A DNA stretch of 64,000 bases from Pseudarthrobacter sp. L1SW (GTDB lineage Bacteria > Actinomycetota > Actinomycetes > Actinomycetales > Micrococcaceae): NCBI RefSeq assembly GCF_020809045.1, contig NZ_CP078079.1, positions 930,001-994,000 of the forward strand. The letters are read 5' to 3'. Within the stretch, counting starts at the first letter, position 1. Each line of letters starts with the position of its first letter. Of the stretch, positions 53,330 through 61,753 are shown piece after piece. Position numbers and translations under genes: made by a program. The notes under the pieces are model-generated. The model did no database searches. It saw only the letters and a program-made list of their open reading frames with translations, and was not told the DNA's origin.

Positions 53330-54379
53330 ATGTGGGAGGAGCGCGCTGAGCGTGCCCGGCGGGAAATCGCCGCCCTGGCCGTCAACGGAATGAGCTTGGC
53401 GGACCTCTACGCGTCGGCGCTCGCTGTCGTGCAGCGCACGGTGCCGTTCGAGCAGGGCTGCTGGGCCGGCGTCGACCCCGACTCCCTGGCGATGACGTCC
53501 GTGACCAACTGGAAGCCGTGGCCGGTGGGCGAGCGGGGGTACGGGGAGTACTCGGCCCGCTTCGCCGAATGTGAATACACGGGCACGGAACCGAACAACT
53601 TCGCCGAGCTGCTGCGCCGCCCGCGGCCCATCGCCCGGATGTCCGACGCCCCGCACCGCGAGGTGGTCCGCAGCGTCCGGATCAACGACCTGCTCAAGCC
53701 CCAGGGCCTGGAACACGAACTGCGGGCCGCCTTCCGGGTGGACGAGGCGTGCTGGGGAGTCGGCAGCATTTTCAGGGATGGCGGGCAGGACTTCACGGAC
53801 AGAGAGGTGGACTTCCTGGGCGCCGTGACCGCCACTCTTGCGGCGGCCACCAGGATCGCTGTCCGCGCCGCGCACCCGCCGGGGCCCGCCGCCGTCGGGC
53901 CCGTCATTGTCCTGGCCGGGCTGCACGGCGAGCTGCGCGCGGCCACCTCCGCCGCCGCGGCCTGGCTGGCCGAGGTGGAGGACGCAGCGCCCGGCCGCTT
54001 CACCATGACGCTGCACTCGGTGGTGGCGCAGGCCCACGCCTCGAGGTCCGGGACGGCCCGGGCCAGGATGCGCGACGCCGGGAACAGTTGGGTGGTGCTG
54101 CAGGCCAGCCGGCTGATCACCGGGGACGACCCCCAGCAGATGGTGGTCACCGTGGAACCCGCCACCACCCACGATGTCGCCACCCTGCTGCTCGCGGCCT
54201 ACGGGGTCACGGCGCGCGAGCGCGAGGTCTGCCTGGAGGTGCTGTCCGGAAGCCCGACGGCCGTCATCGCCCGGCACCTGTTTATCTCGCCTCATACGGT
54301 GCATGACCACCTGAAGTCGCTGTACGAGAAGGTGGGCGTGGGCAGCCGCGGAGAACTGGTGGCCAGGCTTGTGGCATAG
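53330..54379 (+). CDS. LuxR-type transcriptional regulator with GAF-like sensor
   Basis: A 349-residue protein. The N-terminal 180 residues resemble a GAF-type sensor (AVVQRTVPFEQGCWAGVDPD and VDEACWGVGSIFRDGGQDF). The C-terminal helix-turn-helix is LuxR/GerE type: GVTAREREVCLEVLSGSPTA, then HLFISPHTVHDHLKSLYEKV. The ligand and targets are unknown; DUF1304 lies divergent. ATG 53330 sits directly after a -10 box without proper ribosome-site spacing. Confidence 0.85.
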   Translation: MWEERAERARREIAALAVNGMSLADLYASALAVVQRTVPFEQGCWAGVDPDSLAMTSVTNWKPWPVGERGYGEYSARFAECEYTGTEPNNFAELLRRPRPIARMSDAPHREVVRSVRINDLLKPQGLEHELRAAFRVDEACWGVGSIFRDGGQDFTDREVDFLGAVTATLAAATRIAVRAAHPPGPAAVGPVIVLAGLHGELRAATSAAAAWLAEVEDAAPGRFTMTLHSVVAQAHASRSGTARARMRDAGNSWVVLQASRLITGDDPQQMVVTVEPATTHDVATLLLAAYGVTAREREVCLEVLSGSPTAVIARHLFISPHTVHDHLKSLYEKVGVGSRGELVARLVA

Positions 54380-54429
54380 AAGGCGGGCAGATGGCGCCTG
54401 AGTACACTGGTTGCTGTTAGGGGGAGACC

Positions 54430-55149
54430 ATGCGCACAGGATCTCGACGGGACACGACGTTTCTGCCGCGCTGGGCCCGGACTGCGGTGGCCACCTACTT
54501 GTTGGTGACGGTGCTGGCCGTTGGTGCTGCCGCGCTCACCCGTGCCGTGGGCATGGAACCAGGGTTCCACCAGGCGCTCATGCTCGCAGTGATCGTTCTG
54601 ACGCTGCCGGTCTCGGCGGCCTACTTCGTCATCGGCCTCTTTGATTCCGGGTCCACCGGACCGGGCGGGTTCCGGCTGGGTGCGCTGGGCCTTTTGGAGC
54701 TCATCCGCTACCTGGGGTACCTCGGTTTTGCGGCAGTCAACGCAGCTGCATTTCGGTGGCTGGTCCTGGGTCTCCGGAACGGCAGGTCACGGACTCCTTC
54801 AGCCCATGCCCGCGGGCCGTCCCGGGAGGTGGTGCTGCCTGCCCACGGGGTCAATTCCAAGATCCGCAACCTCCTGTGGGTGGTGCCCGCGGCGGTCCTG
54901 CTGAGTTTGCCGCAGTGGTTCGTGGCAAGCTTTGCCTGGTGCGGAGTCAGCGGCTGCAGCGGCGGCGGCTTCGGAGTGGCGCGCGGCGGCGAGTGGATTG
55001 CCGCGAGCCTGAGCGCAGTCAATGGGCTTATCCTCGCTGTGGCCGTTTTCGTAGTCCCCTGGTTTTACCCCACGGGCAGGCGGGTCCTTGTGGCGCTGAT
55101 CGCCGGGACGCTGTTCGCGCTCTTGGGCGCTGCCGTGACCCACGGATAG
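54430..55149 (+). CDS. Membrane protein of unknown function
   Basis: A 239-residue protein with about six hydrophobic helices (AVATYLLVTVLAVGAAAL, ALMLAVIVLTLPVSAAYFVI, LLWVVPAAVLLSLPQWFV and VLVALIAGTLFALLGAAV). A short cysteine loop (AWCGVSGCSGGGFG) lies in the second half. No family is recognised. GGGGGAG precedes ATG 54430. Confidence 0.65.
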   Translation: MRTGSRRDTTFLPRWARTAVATYLLVTVLAVGAAALTRAVGMEPGFHQALMLAVIVLTLPVSAAYFVIGLFDSGSTGPGGFRLGALGLLELIRYLGYLGFAAVNAAAFRWLVLGLRNGRSRTPSAHARGPSREVVLPAHGVNSKIRNLLWVVPAAVLLSLPQWFVASFAWCGVSGCSGGGFGVARGGEWIAASLSAVNGLILAVAVFVVPWFYPTGRRVLVALIAGTLFALLGAAVTHG

Positions 55150-55178
55150 TCGCCCGGAGGATCGAAGGAAGTTTCCTG

Positions 55179-55207
55179 TGGATGCACCGCCCGCAAGCGC
55201 GTAGAAT
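55179..55207 (+). promoter_or_regulatory. Promoter of the small zinc-ribbon-like gene
   Basis: TGGATG (55179-55184) and TAGAAT (55202-55207) are separated by 17 nt. The leader would be about 40 nt and is almost entirely the hairpin at 55214-55248. Confidence 0.4.
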
Positions 55208-55213
55208 TTAGCC

Positions 55214-55252
55214 GGCTCGGGTGGCTCCGGCCCGGTTCCCACCGAGCCTTTT
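55214..55252 (+). terminator. Hairpin plus T-run between a promoter and a start codon
   Basis: GGCTCGGGTGG (55214-55224) pairs with CCACCGAGCC (55239-55248) with one bulged base, followed by TTTT. It stops three bases before the ATG at 55256. It may terminate the upstream membrane-protein gene or act as an attenuator for the small gene. Confidence 0.5.
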
Positions 55253-55255
55253 GAG

Positions 55256-55453
55256 ATGGATTTCATCATGCTGACGTCACTGCTTTGCAAGCTGAATCTG
55301 GGGCATCACTGGTTGCTTGAAGAGGAACCGAAGGGGACCTTCCGCCGGCGGTGTACGCGGTGCGGGAAATACGATCGGGATACCCAAACGTGGTCCGGGC
55401 ACCTGGAGTCAGGGGACCGCCCACCCCAGCATGACAGCAGGAAATACTACTGA
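55256..55453 (+). CDS. Small zinc-ribbon-like protein
   Basis: A 65-residue protein: MLTSLLCKLNLGHHW near the start, then RRRCTRCGKYDRDTQ. The Cys/His before the tryptophan and the CTRCGK knuckle could bind one zinc, as in small DUF1660-like proteins of actinobacteria and phages. ATG 55268 is an alternative start with a better ribosome site (GATGGA). It overlaps the convergent gene by seven bases. Confidence 0.55.
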   Translation: MDFIMLTSLLCKLNLGHHWLLEEEPKGTFRRRCTRCGKYDRDTQTWSGHLESGDRPPQHDSRKYY

Positions 55454-56178
55454 CGAGGGGCAGCCGGAAGGTGCCGGGCGGGGTCGAACCGGTCGAAGGA
55501 TGACTCGCCGATCAGGAAAATGCCGCGCTGCGGGATGAAGAAATCGCCCAGGCGGGCCTGGACGCGCAGGGGGTGCGGGGCGCCAAGGTCTTCCCCCTCC
55601 AGTGACGCGGTACTCCTGGAGACAAACCACATCCGGCGCGGGTTGGCGCGGAATCCCTGCCGGTTGGGAACGGCGCCCGTCAGTCCCAGCCGTCCCGCCC
55701 GCAGGACGGGGCCTGAGGCGGCGCCCATGACCTTGAGGACTGACGTGTTCTCCAGGACGGGGCCCGGCAGGGAGGTCAGGGCCGCCGTCATGGCCCGGGT
55801 AACTGGAGTGGACCCCAGTTCCACGTCCCATGCCAGGCCCACATCCCCGCCGACGCGCACGCTGAGGGCGGCGTCGCCCGTCCAGGCGACCTCGATGGGG
55901 CACTCAACCGCCGATTCGAGGGCGGCGCCGAAGTAGCGGGCGCAGGAGACCTGGGGCGGGGCGTCGGCGTAGATGGTCCACGAACCGGACGGCCGGCGCA
56001 GCCAGACTGACCTGTAGCCGGGCCCAACGCTGGTGACGGGGAAACGGCGCATGGCCAGCACGTGGCCTGAACTGAAGGGCAGTCCCATCACGCCGTACCC
56101 GGAAAACCGCTCGTCACCGCCCTGGCCAAGAGTGGCGTTCTGTTCGACGTCGGAGGCCTGCGCCCGGATGCTCTTCAT
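55447..56178 (-). CDS. Hypothetical protein of 243 residues
   Basis: A soluble, beta-rich protein without signal peptide. Features include VMGLPFSSGHVLAMRRFPVT, WTIYADAPPQVSCARYFGAA and GFRANPRRMWFVSRSTA. The pattern of a substrate-like beta sandwich recalls uncharacterised actinobacterial proteins annotated only as hypothetical. I recognise no catalytic motif. The codon bias is strong, so it is a real gene. Confidence 0.65.
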   Translation of the reverse strand: MKSIRAQASDVEQNATLGQGGDERFSGYGVMGLPFSSGHVLAMRRFPVTSVGPGYRSVWLRRPSGSWTIYADAPPQVSCARYFGAALESAVECPIEVAWTGDAALSVRVGGDVGLAWDVELGSTPVTRAMTAALTSLPGPVLENTSVLKVMGAASGPVLRAGRLGLTGAVPNRQGFRANPRRMWFVSRSTASLEGEDLGAPHPLRVQARLGDFFIPQRGIFLIGESSFDRFDPARHLPAAPRQ

Positions 56179-56378
56179 AGCCTCATGCCTCCGCCTCGAA
56201 TGGTGGCGCCAGTCTACGCCCGGAAGCGGGAACCGGGCGGTCTTCCTCGGCGGTCAGGACGCTTGTATGCTGTGGAACGGAGAGCCGGGAAGCCTGGTCG
56301 GCCCGTAGGCAATGCCTGCGGAACGCCCCCGGCGCCGCCTCGGGCGTTCGCGTGACGGACCCGAGGAGCAGACCGCTC

Positions 56379-57341
56379 ATGAAAACAACACAACCTGCCA
56401 TCGAAACCCGCGGCCTTGCGAAGGACTTTGGCAGGACAAAGGCACTGGACGGCCTCAACCTGAGCGTGGCAGCGGGCGAGGTCCACGGTTTCCTCGGCCC
56501 GAACGGCGCAGGCAAATCCACCACGCTGCGGATCCTGCTGGGGCTTATCCGTCCCACGGCGGGCACAGTCCGTGTCTTCGGGCTCGATCCATGGGCCGAT
56601 CCGGTGGCGGTGCACCGGGACGTTGCCTACGTTCCGGGCGACGTGAGCCTGTGGCCGAACCTCTCGGGCGGCGAGGTCATAGACCTGCTCACCGGTCTAC
56701 GGGGCGGGGCCGACGAAAGCCTGCGCCGGGACCTGATCGAGGAATTCGAGTTCGACCCGCGGAAGAAGGCCCGGACCTACTCGAGGGGCAACCGGCAGAA
56801 GGTTGCCCTGATTGCGGCCTTTGCCCGTCCGGCGCGGTTGTATCTGCTGGACGAGCCGAGCGCCGGCCTGGACCCGGTGATGGATGCCGTGTTTCGCCGC
56901 CAGATCGCGCGGGTAACAGGGGATGGTGCCACGGTTTTGCTGTCCAGCCATATCCTCAGTGAGGTGGAGCAGCTGTGTGACCGGTTGACCATCATCCGGT
57001 CCGGGGTGGCCGTGGAAACGGGTACCCTGGGTGAACTCCGGCACCTGCAGCGCACGCACTTCCGCGTCATGGGACTGTCCGACGACGCGCGGCTGGCGGC
57101 GGTGCCGGGCGCCCACGGGGTGAGGATCGCCGGCGGTACAGCGGAATTCGACGCCGATCCCGCGTACCTGGGTGCCGTGTTGGCGGCCATTGCGGAACCG
57201 GGGGTCAGCGGCCTCTCGGTGGCCCCGCCATCATTGGAGTCCCTGTTCCTCCGCCACTACAGCGAAGGCGGCAGCGGGGGAAACAGCACCGGCAGGGGCG
57301 GCAGCCAGTCCAGCAGTAACAGCAGCAGCGAGGTGCGGTGA
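56379..57341 (+). CDS. ABC transporter ATP-binding protein
   Basis: A 320-residue ATPase of the drug/polyketide-export type. Walker A is GPNGAGKST, the signature is the YSRGNRQKV variant, Walker B is LYLLDEPSAGLDP and the H-loop is LLSSHILSEVEQ. A C-terminal regulatory part of about 95 residues ends in a Gly/Ser-rich tail. ATG 56379 follows GAGGAG at ten bases. Its stop overlaps the permease start (TGATG). Confidence 0.9.
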   Translation: MKTTQPAIETRGLAKDFGRTKALDGLNLSVAAGEVHGFLGPNGAGKSTTLRILLGLIRPTAGTVRVFGLDPWADPVAVHRDVAYVPGDVSLWPNLSGGEVIDLLTGLRGGADESLRRDLIEEFEFDPRKKARTYSRGNRQKVALIAAFARPARLYLLDEPSAGLDPVMDAVFRRQIARVTGDGATVLLSSHILSEVEQLCDRLTIIRSGVAVETGTLGELRHLQRTHFRVMGLSDDARLAAVPGAHGVRIAGGTAEFDADPAYLGAVLAAIAEPGVSGLSVAPPSLESLFLRHYSEGGSGGNSTGRGGSQSSSNSSSEVR

Positions 57342-58960
57342 TGCGCGGCGTGCTGCGACTGGCCCTGTTCCAGGCCAGGCGGGACAGGTTTGCGTTGCCA
57401 GTCTGGATCCTGGGCATCTCGCTGCTTGGCCTTGCCACCTCGGCTGCCGTGGCGACGCAGTTCGGCGACGAGCCATCGCAGGCGGCCATCCTCGCCGTGG
57501 CGGCATCAAATCCAGCGTTCCTGTTCCTCCGCGGCCTGCCAGACGGTACCGGCACCGGTGCGGTGGTTTTCTTCTCGGCATACGCCTTCACCGCCGTCCT
57601 GGCCGGCCTGATGAGCACATTCCTGGTGGTGCGCCACACCCGCTCCGACGAGGAGCTCGGACGGGCTGAACTCCTGGGTTCCGTCCCGGCACCGCGGGCA
57701 GCGTCCCTGGCGGCAACGCTCCTCCTGGGCGCCGCCGCGAACCTGGTGCTGGCCGTGTTCGTTGCCGGCGGATTCATTGCTGCCGGAATTCCTGGTGACG
57801 GCGCCATGGGGGCCGGGGCCGCCGTCGGAGCAGTCGGCGCCTTTTTCGTGGGCCTCGCCGCCGTTGCCGCCCAGGTGCTGCCCTCGGGCAGGAGCGCGAA
57901 CGGGGCCGCGGCAGGCCTCGTGGGCGGGGCGTACCTGCTTCGGGGTGTGGGCGACGCACTGGGAACGCCGGCCGCGGACCTGCTCCATGTGGCAAGTGCC
58001 TGGCCGTCGCTCCTGTCGCCCATCGGCTGGGGCCAGCGCTCGCGGCCGTTCACGAGCCCGGATCCGTCCGCATTGTTGGTGCCGCTCGCTGCCGCGGTGG
58101 CCCTGGGAGCCGTTTCCTTGGTGATCCGGCGACGGCGGGACGTGGGCGCCAGCGTGCTGCCCCAGCGCAACGGCAGGGAGCGTGCCGGGGTGGGAGGCAC
58201 ATCGTTCGTGGGCCTGGCATGGCGGCTGCAGCGTTCCACGCTGGCCGGCTGGTGCGTTGGGGCGGCGGTACTGGGTGCGGTCGCAGGGGCCCTTGGCCCC
58301 CTGGTCTCCGAGGCTGTGTCCGGCGTGGCTCCCATCAGGGAGCTCATTGACCGGCTTGTCCCCGGCGGCCAGGCTGGGCTCATCGACGTGTTCGTAACTG
58401 CCCTGCTCGGCATTGCGGGAGTGTTTGCTGCGGCTGCAGGCATTCAGGCGGTGCTCAGGATGCGGGCAGAAGAGGCGGAGGGCAGGGCCGAACTACTGCT
58501 TGCCACGCCGGCATCCCGGACCCGCTGGCTCGGCGCGAACGTGTTCATCGCTGCTGTCTCCGCCGTCGGCGTCTCCGCCACGGCAGGCGCCGTTGCCGCC
58601 GTCGGCCTTGGCATCTCCAGTACGGCCGGCGGTCCGGCCTGGTCCCTGGTTCCTTCGGCCCTGGCCCACGTTCCCGCAGCGCTCGTGTTCCTGGCAACTG
58701 CCGCGGCGGCCGTCGCGCTGGCACCCCGGCTCAGCATCCTCCTGGCATGGGGAATGCTCGCGGCCGGCCTGGTGCTGGGCGAGTTCGGAGAGCTGTTTGG
58801 CTTGCCGGTGTGGCTGCAGGACGCGAGTCCGTTCCGGCACTCCTCTGCCATGCCGGTGGAGCCCTTCGACCAGGCCGGGGCGCTGGGCCTGGCCGCCGTT
58901 GCCGCGCTGGGGACAGCAGTGGCGGCGTTCTCCCTCCGACGCAGGGACCTCACCTCATGA
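57341..58960 (+). CDS. ABC exporter permease (polyketide-antibiotic exporter type)
   Basis: A 539-residue membrane protein with about twelve helices in two halves. It opens MRGVLRLALFQARRDRFALP, typical of this exporter family. The cytosolic loop RHTRSDEELGRAELLGSVPA recurs in the second half as RMRAEEAEGRAELLLATPAS, a family trait. The ATG at 57341 has AGGTG five bases upstream; a GTG one codon earlier is possible. It forms an exporter with the ATPase. The glycosyltransferase follows 34 nt later. Confidence 0.85.
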   Translation: MRGVLRLALFQARRDRFALPVWILGISLLGLATSAAVATQFGDEPSQAAILAVAASNPAFLFLRGLPDGTGTGAVVFFSAYAFTAVLAGLMSTFLVVRHTRSDEELGRAELLGSVPAPRAASLAATLLLGAAANLVLAVFVAGGFIAAGIPGDGAMGAGAAVGAVGAFFVGLAAVAAQVLPSGRSANGAAAGLVGGAYLLRGVGDALGTPAADLLHVASAWPSLLSPIGWGQRSRPFTSPDPSALLVPLAAAVALGAVSLVIRRRRDVGASVLPQRNGRERAGVGGTSFVGLAWRLQRSTLAGWCVGAAVLGAVAGALGPLVSEAVSGVAPIRELIDRLVPGGQAGLIDVFVTALLGIAGVFAAAAGIQAVLRMRAEEAEGRAELLLATPASRTRWLGANVFIAAVSAVGVSATAGAVAAVGLGISSTAGGPAWSLVPSALAHVPAALVFLATAAAAVALAPRLSILLAWGMLAAGLVLGEFGELFGLPVWLQDASPFRHSSAMPVEPFDQAGALGLAAVAALGTAVAAFSLRRRDLTS

Positions 58961-58994
58961 AACCGGGACTACGCCAGAGGAACAGAAGCACCAC

Positions 58995-60194
58995 ATGAAG
59001 ATCATGCTGCTCACGGCCGGGACACGCGGTGACGTGGAACCCTTCCTTGCCCTCGCCCGTGCCGGCGGTGCGAAGGGACACCAGATCCGGACCGCCATCC
59101 CGGACAACTCCGGCGCTGACACCACAGGCCTGGACACAGTCAGCCTGAGGATGGACTTCGCCCAGCTCATCAGTGACCAAGGCGTTTCGCCTGTGGCCGC
59201 GGCCAAAGCCTTCCGCGCCGTGATCCGACCGGCAGTCGGCCGGCTTCTGTCCGCTGCCGTGGACCACATCGTTGCCTTCGGCCCTGACGTGGTGGTCTAC
59301 CACCCGAAGGTCCTCAGTGCACCGGTGGCGGCGCAAAGGCTGGGCGTGCCGTCGGTGCTGGTGGAAACCATTCCCTCGCTGACCGCCACACGTGAGTTCC
59401 CTGCCCCGTTCATCACAAGGGCGAGCCTGGGCCCGCTGAACCGGGCCAGCTACCGCCTGGCGAACGCGGCGACGCTGATGTTCAGGCGCGAGATGGCCCA
59501 AGCGGTGGAAGGCCTTCCGGCCGGTTCCGCGCCGGCGCCGGTCCGCCGCGCCACCATGATCCCGGTCAGCCCCGAACTGCTGCCCCGGCCTGCAGACTGG
59601 CCAGCCACGGTCCACCTCACCGGCCACTGGGCCGGTAATTCCGGACTGGCTCCAGTTGATCCGGAAATGTCGGATTTCATCAACGGCGGCAGCTTTGTTT
59701 ATGCGGGGTTTGGCTCCATGAAAGCGGGCGACCCGAGGGCACGCGGCCTGGCAATCGTCGAAGCCGCCCGCAGGAACGGCCTGAAGGCACTGGTGGCCGG
59801 AGGCTGGGGAGGCATCGAGCTTCCGCCCGCGCTCCGGGCCGGCGATGTCCTGGTCCGGGAGTCGGTAGACCACCAGCTGGTGCTGCCACTGGCCGCTGCA
59901 GCGATCCACCATGGCGGGGCGGGTACAGCGCACGCCGCGGTGCGGGCGGGCATTCCCTCCGTGGTGGTGCCGTTCATCGCGGACCAACCATTCTGGGGAC
60001 ACCTCCTGCACCGCCGGGACCTCGGCCCCGAACCGATCCCGTACTGGAAAGTCACTGCCGACCGCCTGACTGATGCCTTGGCCCAGACGGCAAAATACCG
60101 GGACCGGGCGGCGCAGGCAGGGGAGCGCGTCCGGCAGGAGGACGGAACCGCCGTAGCGCTAGATGTCCTGGAAGCCTTGCAGCGTAACAGGTGA
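58995..60194 (+). CDS. GT1-family glycosyltransferase (UDP-sugar:sterol/macrolide type)
   Basis: A 399-residue GT-B enzyme. The N-terminal opening is MKIMLLTAGTRGDVEPFLAL. The C-terminal donor-binding motif is AAIHHGGAGTAHAAVRAGIP, VVVPFIADQPFWGHLL. This is the pattern of sterol glucosyltransferases and macrolide-inactivating MGTs. In an apparent operon with an ABC exporter, it may glycosylate and help expel a toxic small molecule. ATG 58995 has only a weak ribosome site. Confidence 0.85.
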   Translation: MKIMLLTAGTRGDVEPFLALARAGGAKGHQIRTAIPDNSGADTTGLDTVSLRMDFAQLISDQGVSPVAAAKAFRAVIRPAVGRLLSAAVDHIVAFGPDVVVYHPKVLSAPVAAQRLGVPSVLVETIPSLTATREFPAPFITRASLGPLNRASYRLANAATLMFRREMAQAVEGLPAGSAPAPVRRATMIPVSPELLPRPADWPATVHLTGHWAGNSGLAPVDPEMSDFINGGSFVYAGFGSMKAGDPRARGLAIVEAARRNGLKALVAGGWGGIELPPALRAGDVLVRESVDHQLVLPLAAAAIHHGGAGTAHAAVRAGIPSVVVPFIADQPFWGHLLHRRDLGPEPIPYWKVTADRLTDALAQTAKYRDRAAQAGERVRQEDGTAVALDVLEALQRNR

Positions 60195-60215
60195 CTGGAC
60201 CGCGCCTAGGCCGGC

Positions 60216-61502
60216 CTACCCTTTCGCGGGGGTGACGCGGATGCGGGCAATGCGGAGCCGGTCCATGGCCGTCACGGTCAGCACGTGGCCGGCCACCTCC
60301 ACCTGGTCGCCCACGCGGGGGAGGCGGCCCAGCCGGTCGATGACGAACCCCGCCACCGTCTCATAGTGCCCTTCCGGCAGTTCAATGCCGGCGGCCGATC
60401 CGAACTCCTGCAGGATCAGCCCGCCGTCCACATCCAGCGCCCCGTTGCTCCTGGTGACGCGGTCCTCGGGTTCGGTTCCGGTGTCGTACTCGTCGTAGAT
60501 CTCGCCCACCAGCTCCTCCACCAGGTCCTCCAGGGTGACGATGCCGTCCGTGCCGCCGTATTCGTCCACCACCAGCGCAATGTGCTGGCCCAGCCTGCGC
60601 ATCCGGGACAGCGAGGGGAGCACTTTGTTGGTGCCGGGCAGCGGAAGGATCTCCCGCGCGATGTCCCGCACCAGCCCGTCGTCGTACGTCCCCTCGCGGG
60701 GCATAAGGTCACGGACGTGGATGAAGCCCAGGACGTCGTCGGGCGTCTTGTCGATGACCGGATACCGTGAAAACGGGCCGTCCCTGACCATGCTGCGGAC
60801 GGCCGCGATGGTCAGGTTGCCGTCGATGAAGGTCACCTCCGTGCGCGGCCGCATGACTTCCTGCAGCGACCGGTCCCCGGCGCCGAAGACGTCGCTGAGG
60901 ATGCTCCGGCTGTGTTCCTCCAGCTCCTCGCTCTCGGCCACCATGTCCCACAGTTCCTCGGAGCTGACGCTCTCCTGCCTGGCGTGCGGGTCGCCGCCGA
61001 AGAGCCGCACCACGGCGTCCGTGGAGACGGACAGGAGCCAGACGGCGGGCCGCATGATCTGGGAGAGGACGCCCAGCGGCGGGGCCAGGACCTTGGTGAA
61101 GCCGACGGCGCTCTGCATGGCCAGGCGTTTGGGCACCAGCTCGCCGAGCACCAGGGACAGGTAGGCCACCAGCAGCGTCATGCCGATGAAGGAGGCGGGC
61201 TGGGCCGCGGCGCCGAAGCCGATGCCTTCGAGGAGGGGCTCGACGTCGGGCGCGATGGTGGAGGCGCCGTAGGCGGCAGAGAAGAAGCCGGACAGGGTGA
61301 CGCCGATCTGGACTGTGGACAGGAAGCGGTTGGGGTTGCCGGCCAGGGCAGCGATCCGGGCACCACGCTTTCCCGACTTTTCCATCCGGCGCACCTGGCT
61401 TTCGCGGAGGGACACCAGCGCCATTTCCGTCCCCGCGAACACCCCGCCCAGCAGCACAAAGAAGAGGACCAGCAGGAAATTGAGCAGGGTATCCACGTCC
61501 AT
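60216..61502 (-). CDS. CNNM/CorC-type hemolysin-family transporter protein
   Basis: A 428-residue protein. The N-terminal CNNM (DUF21) membrane domain has GVFAGTEMALVSLRESQVRR and TLLVAYLSLVLGELVPKRLA. A CBS pair follows (RPRTEVTFIDGN and ALVVDEYGGTDGIVTLEDLV), and the C-terminal CorC/HlyC domain is HYETVAGFVIDRLGRLPRVG. Such proteins transport Mg2+ or Co2+. ATG 61502 lies eight bases after GATAGT and has no ribosome site, so it may be leaderless. Confidence 0.9.
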   Translation of the reverse strand: MDVDTLLNFLLVLFFVLLGGVFAGTEMALVSLRESQVRRMEKSGKRGARIAALAGNPNRFLSTVQIGVTLSGFFSAAYGASTIAPDVEPLLEGIGFGAAAQPASFIGMTLLVAYLSLVLGELVPKRLAMQSAVGFTKVLAPPLGVLSQIMRPAVWLLSVSTDAVVRLFGGDPHARQESVSSEELWDMVAESEELEEHSRSILSDVFGAGDRSLQEVMRPRTEVTFIDGNLTIAAVRSMVRDGPFSRYPVIDKTPDDVLGFIHVRDLMPREGTYDDGLVRDIAREILPLPGTNKVLPSLSRMRRLGQHIALVVDEYGGTDGIVTLEDLVEELVGEIYDEYDTGTEPEDRVTRSNGALDVDGGLILQEFGSAAGIELPEGHYETVAGFVIDRLGRLPRVGDQVEVAGHVLTVTAMDRLRIARIRVTPAKG

Positions 61503-61633
61503 GTTCCGACACTATCGAATGGGGCGGCGGGGACGGGCGGACTGTGCCAAGGGCAGCTCCTGTAGGATCGAAACACCGCCGGAGGGGCGGCCACAGTTTT
61601 GGGGGAAACACGTGAGATCCAAGCCGTTCCGCC

Positions 61634-61753
61634 GTGCTCTCGGCACGTTCAGCGCTGCCGACGTCGGCGGGGGTGCTTCTGGCGGATGCGTTCGCCTGGC
61701 TCGTGCAGCCCGTCCGGGCCGTGGTCCTGCGCGTGGTCAGGGCCAAGAGGTGA
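61634..61753 (+). CDS. Possible 39-residue membrane micropeptide or frameshifted leader
   Basis: In the frame offset by one from the propeller gene, a GTG at 61634 opens a short ORF reading VLSARSALPTSAGVLLADAF and then AWLVQPVRAVVLRVVRAKR. Its TGA overlaps the GTG at 61750. About 87 percent of its third positions are G or C, against about 58 percent in the propeller frame over the same bases, so this frame is the coding-like one. It has no ribosome site of its own, while a good GGGGGAA lies before GTG 61612 in the other frame. Confidence 0.35.
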   Translation: MLSARSALPTSAGVLLADAFAWLVQPVRAVVLRVVRAKR

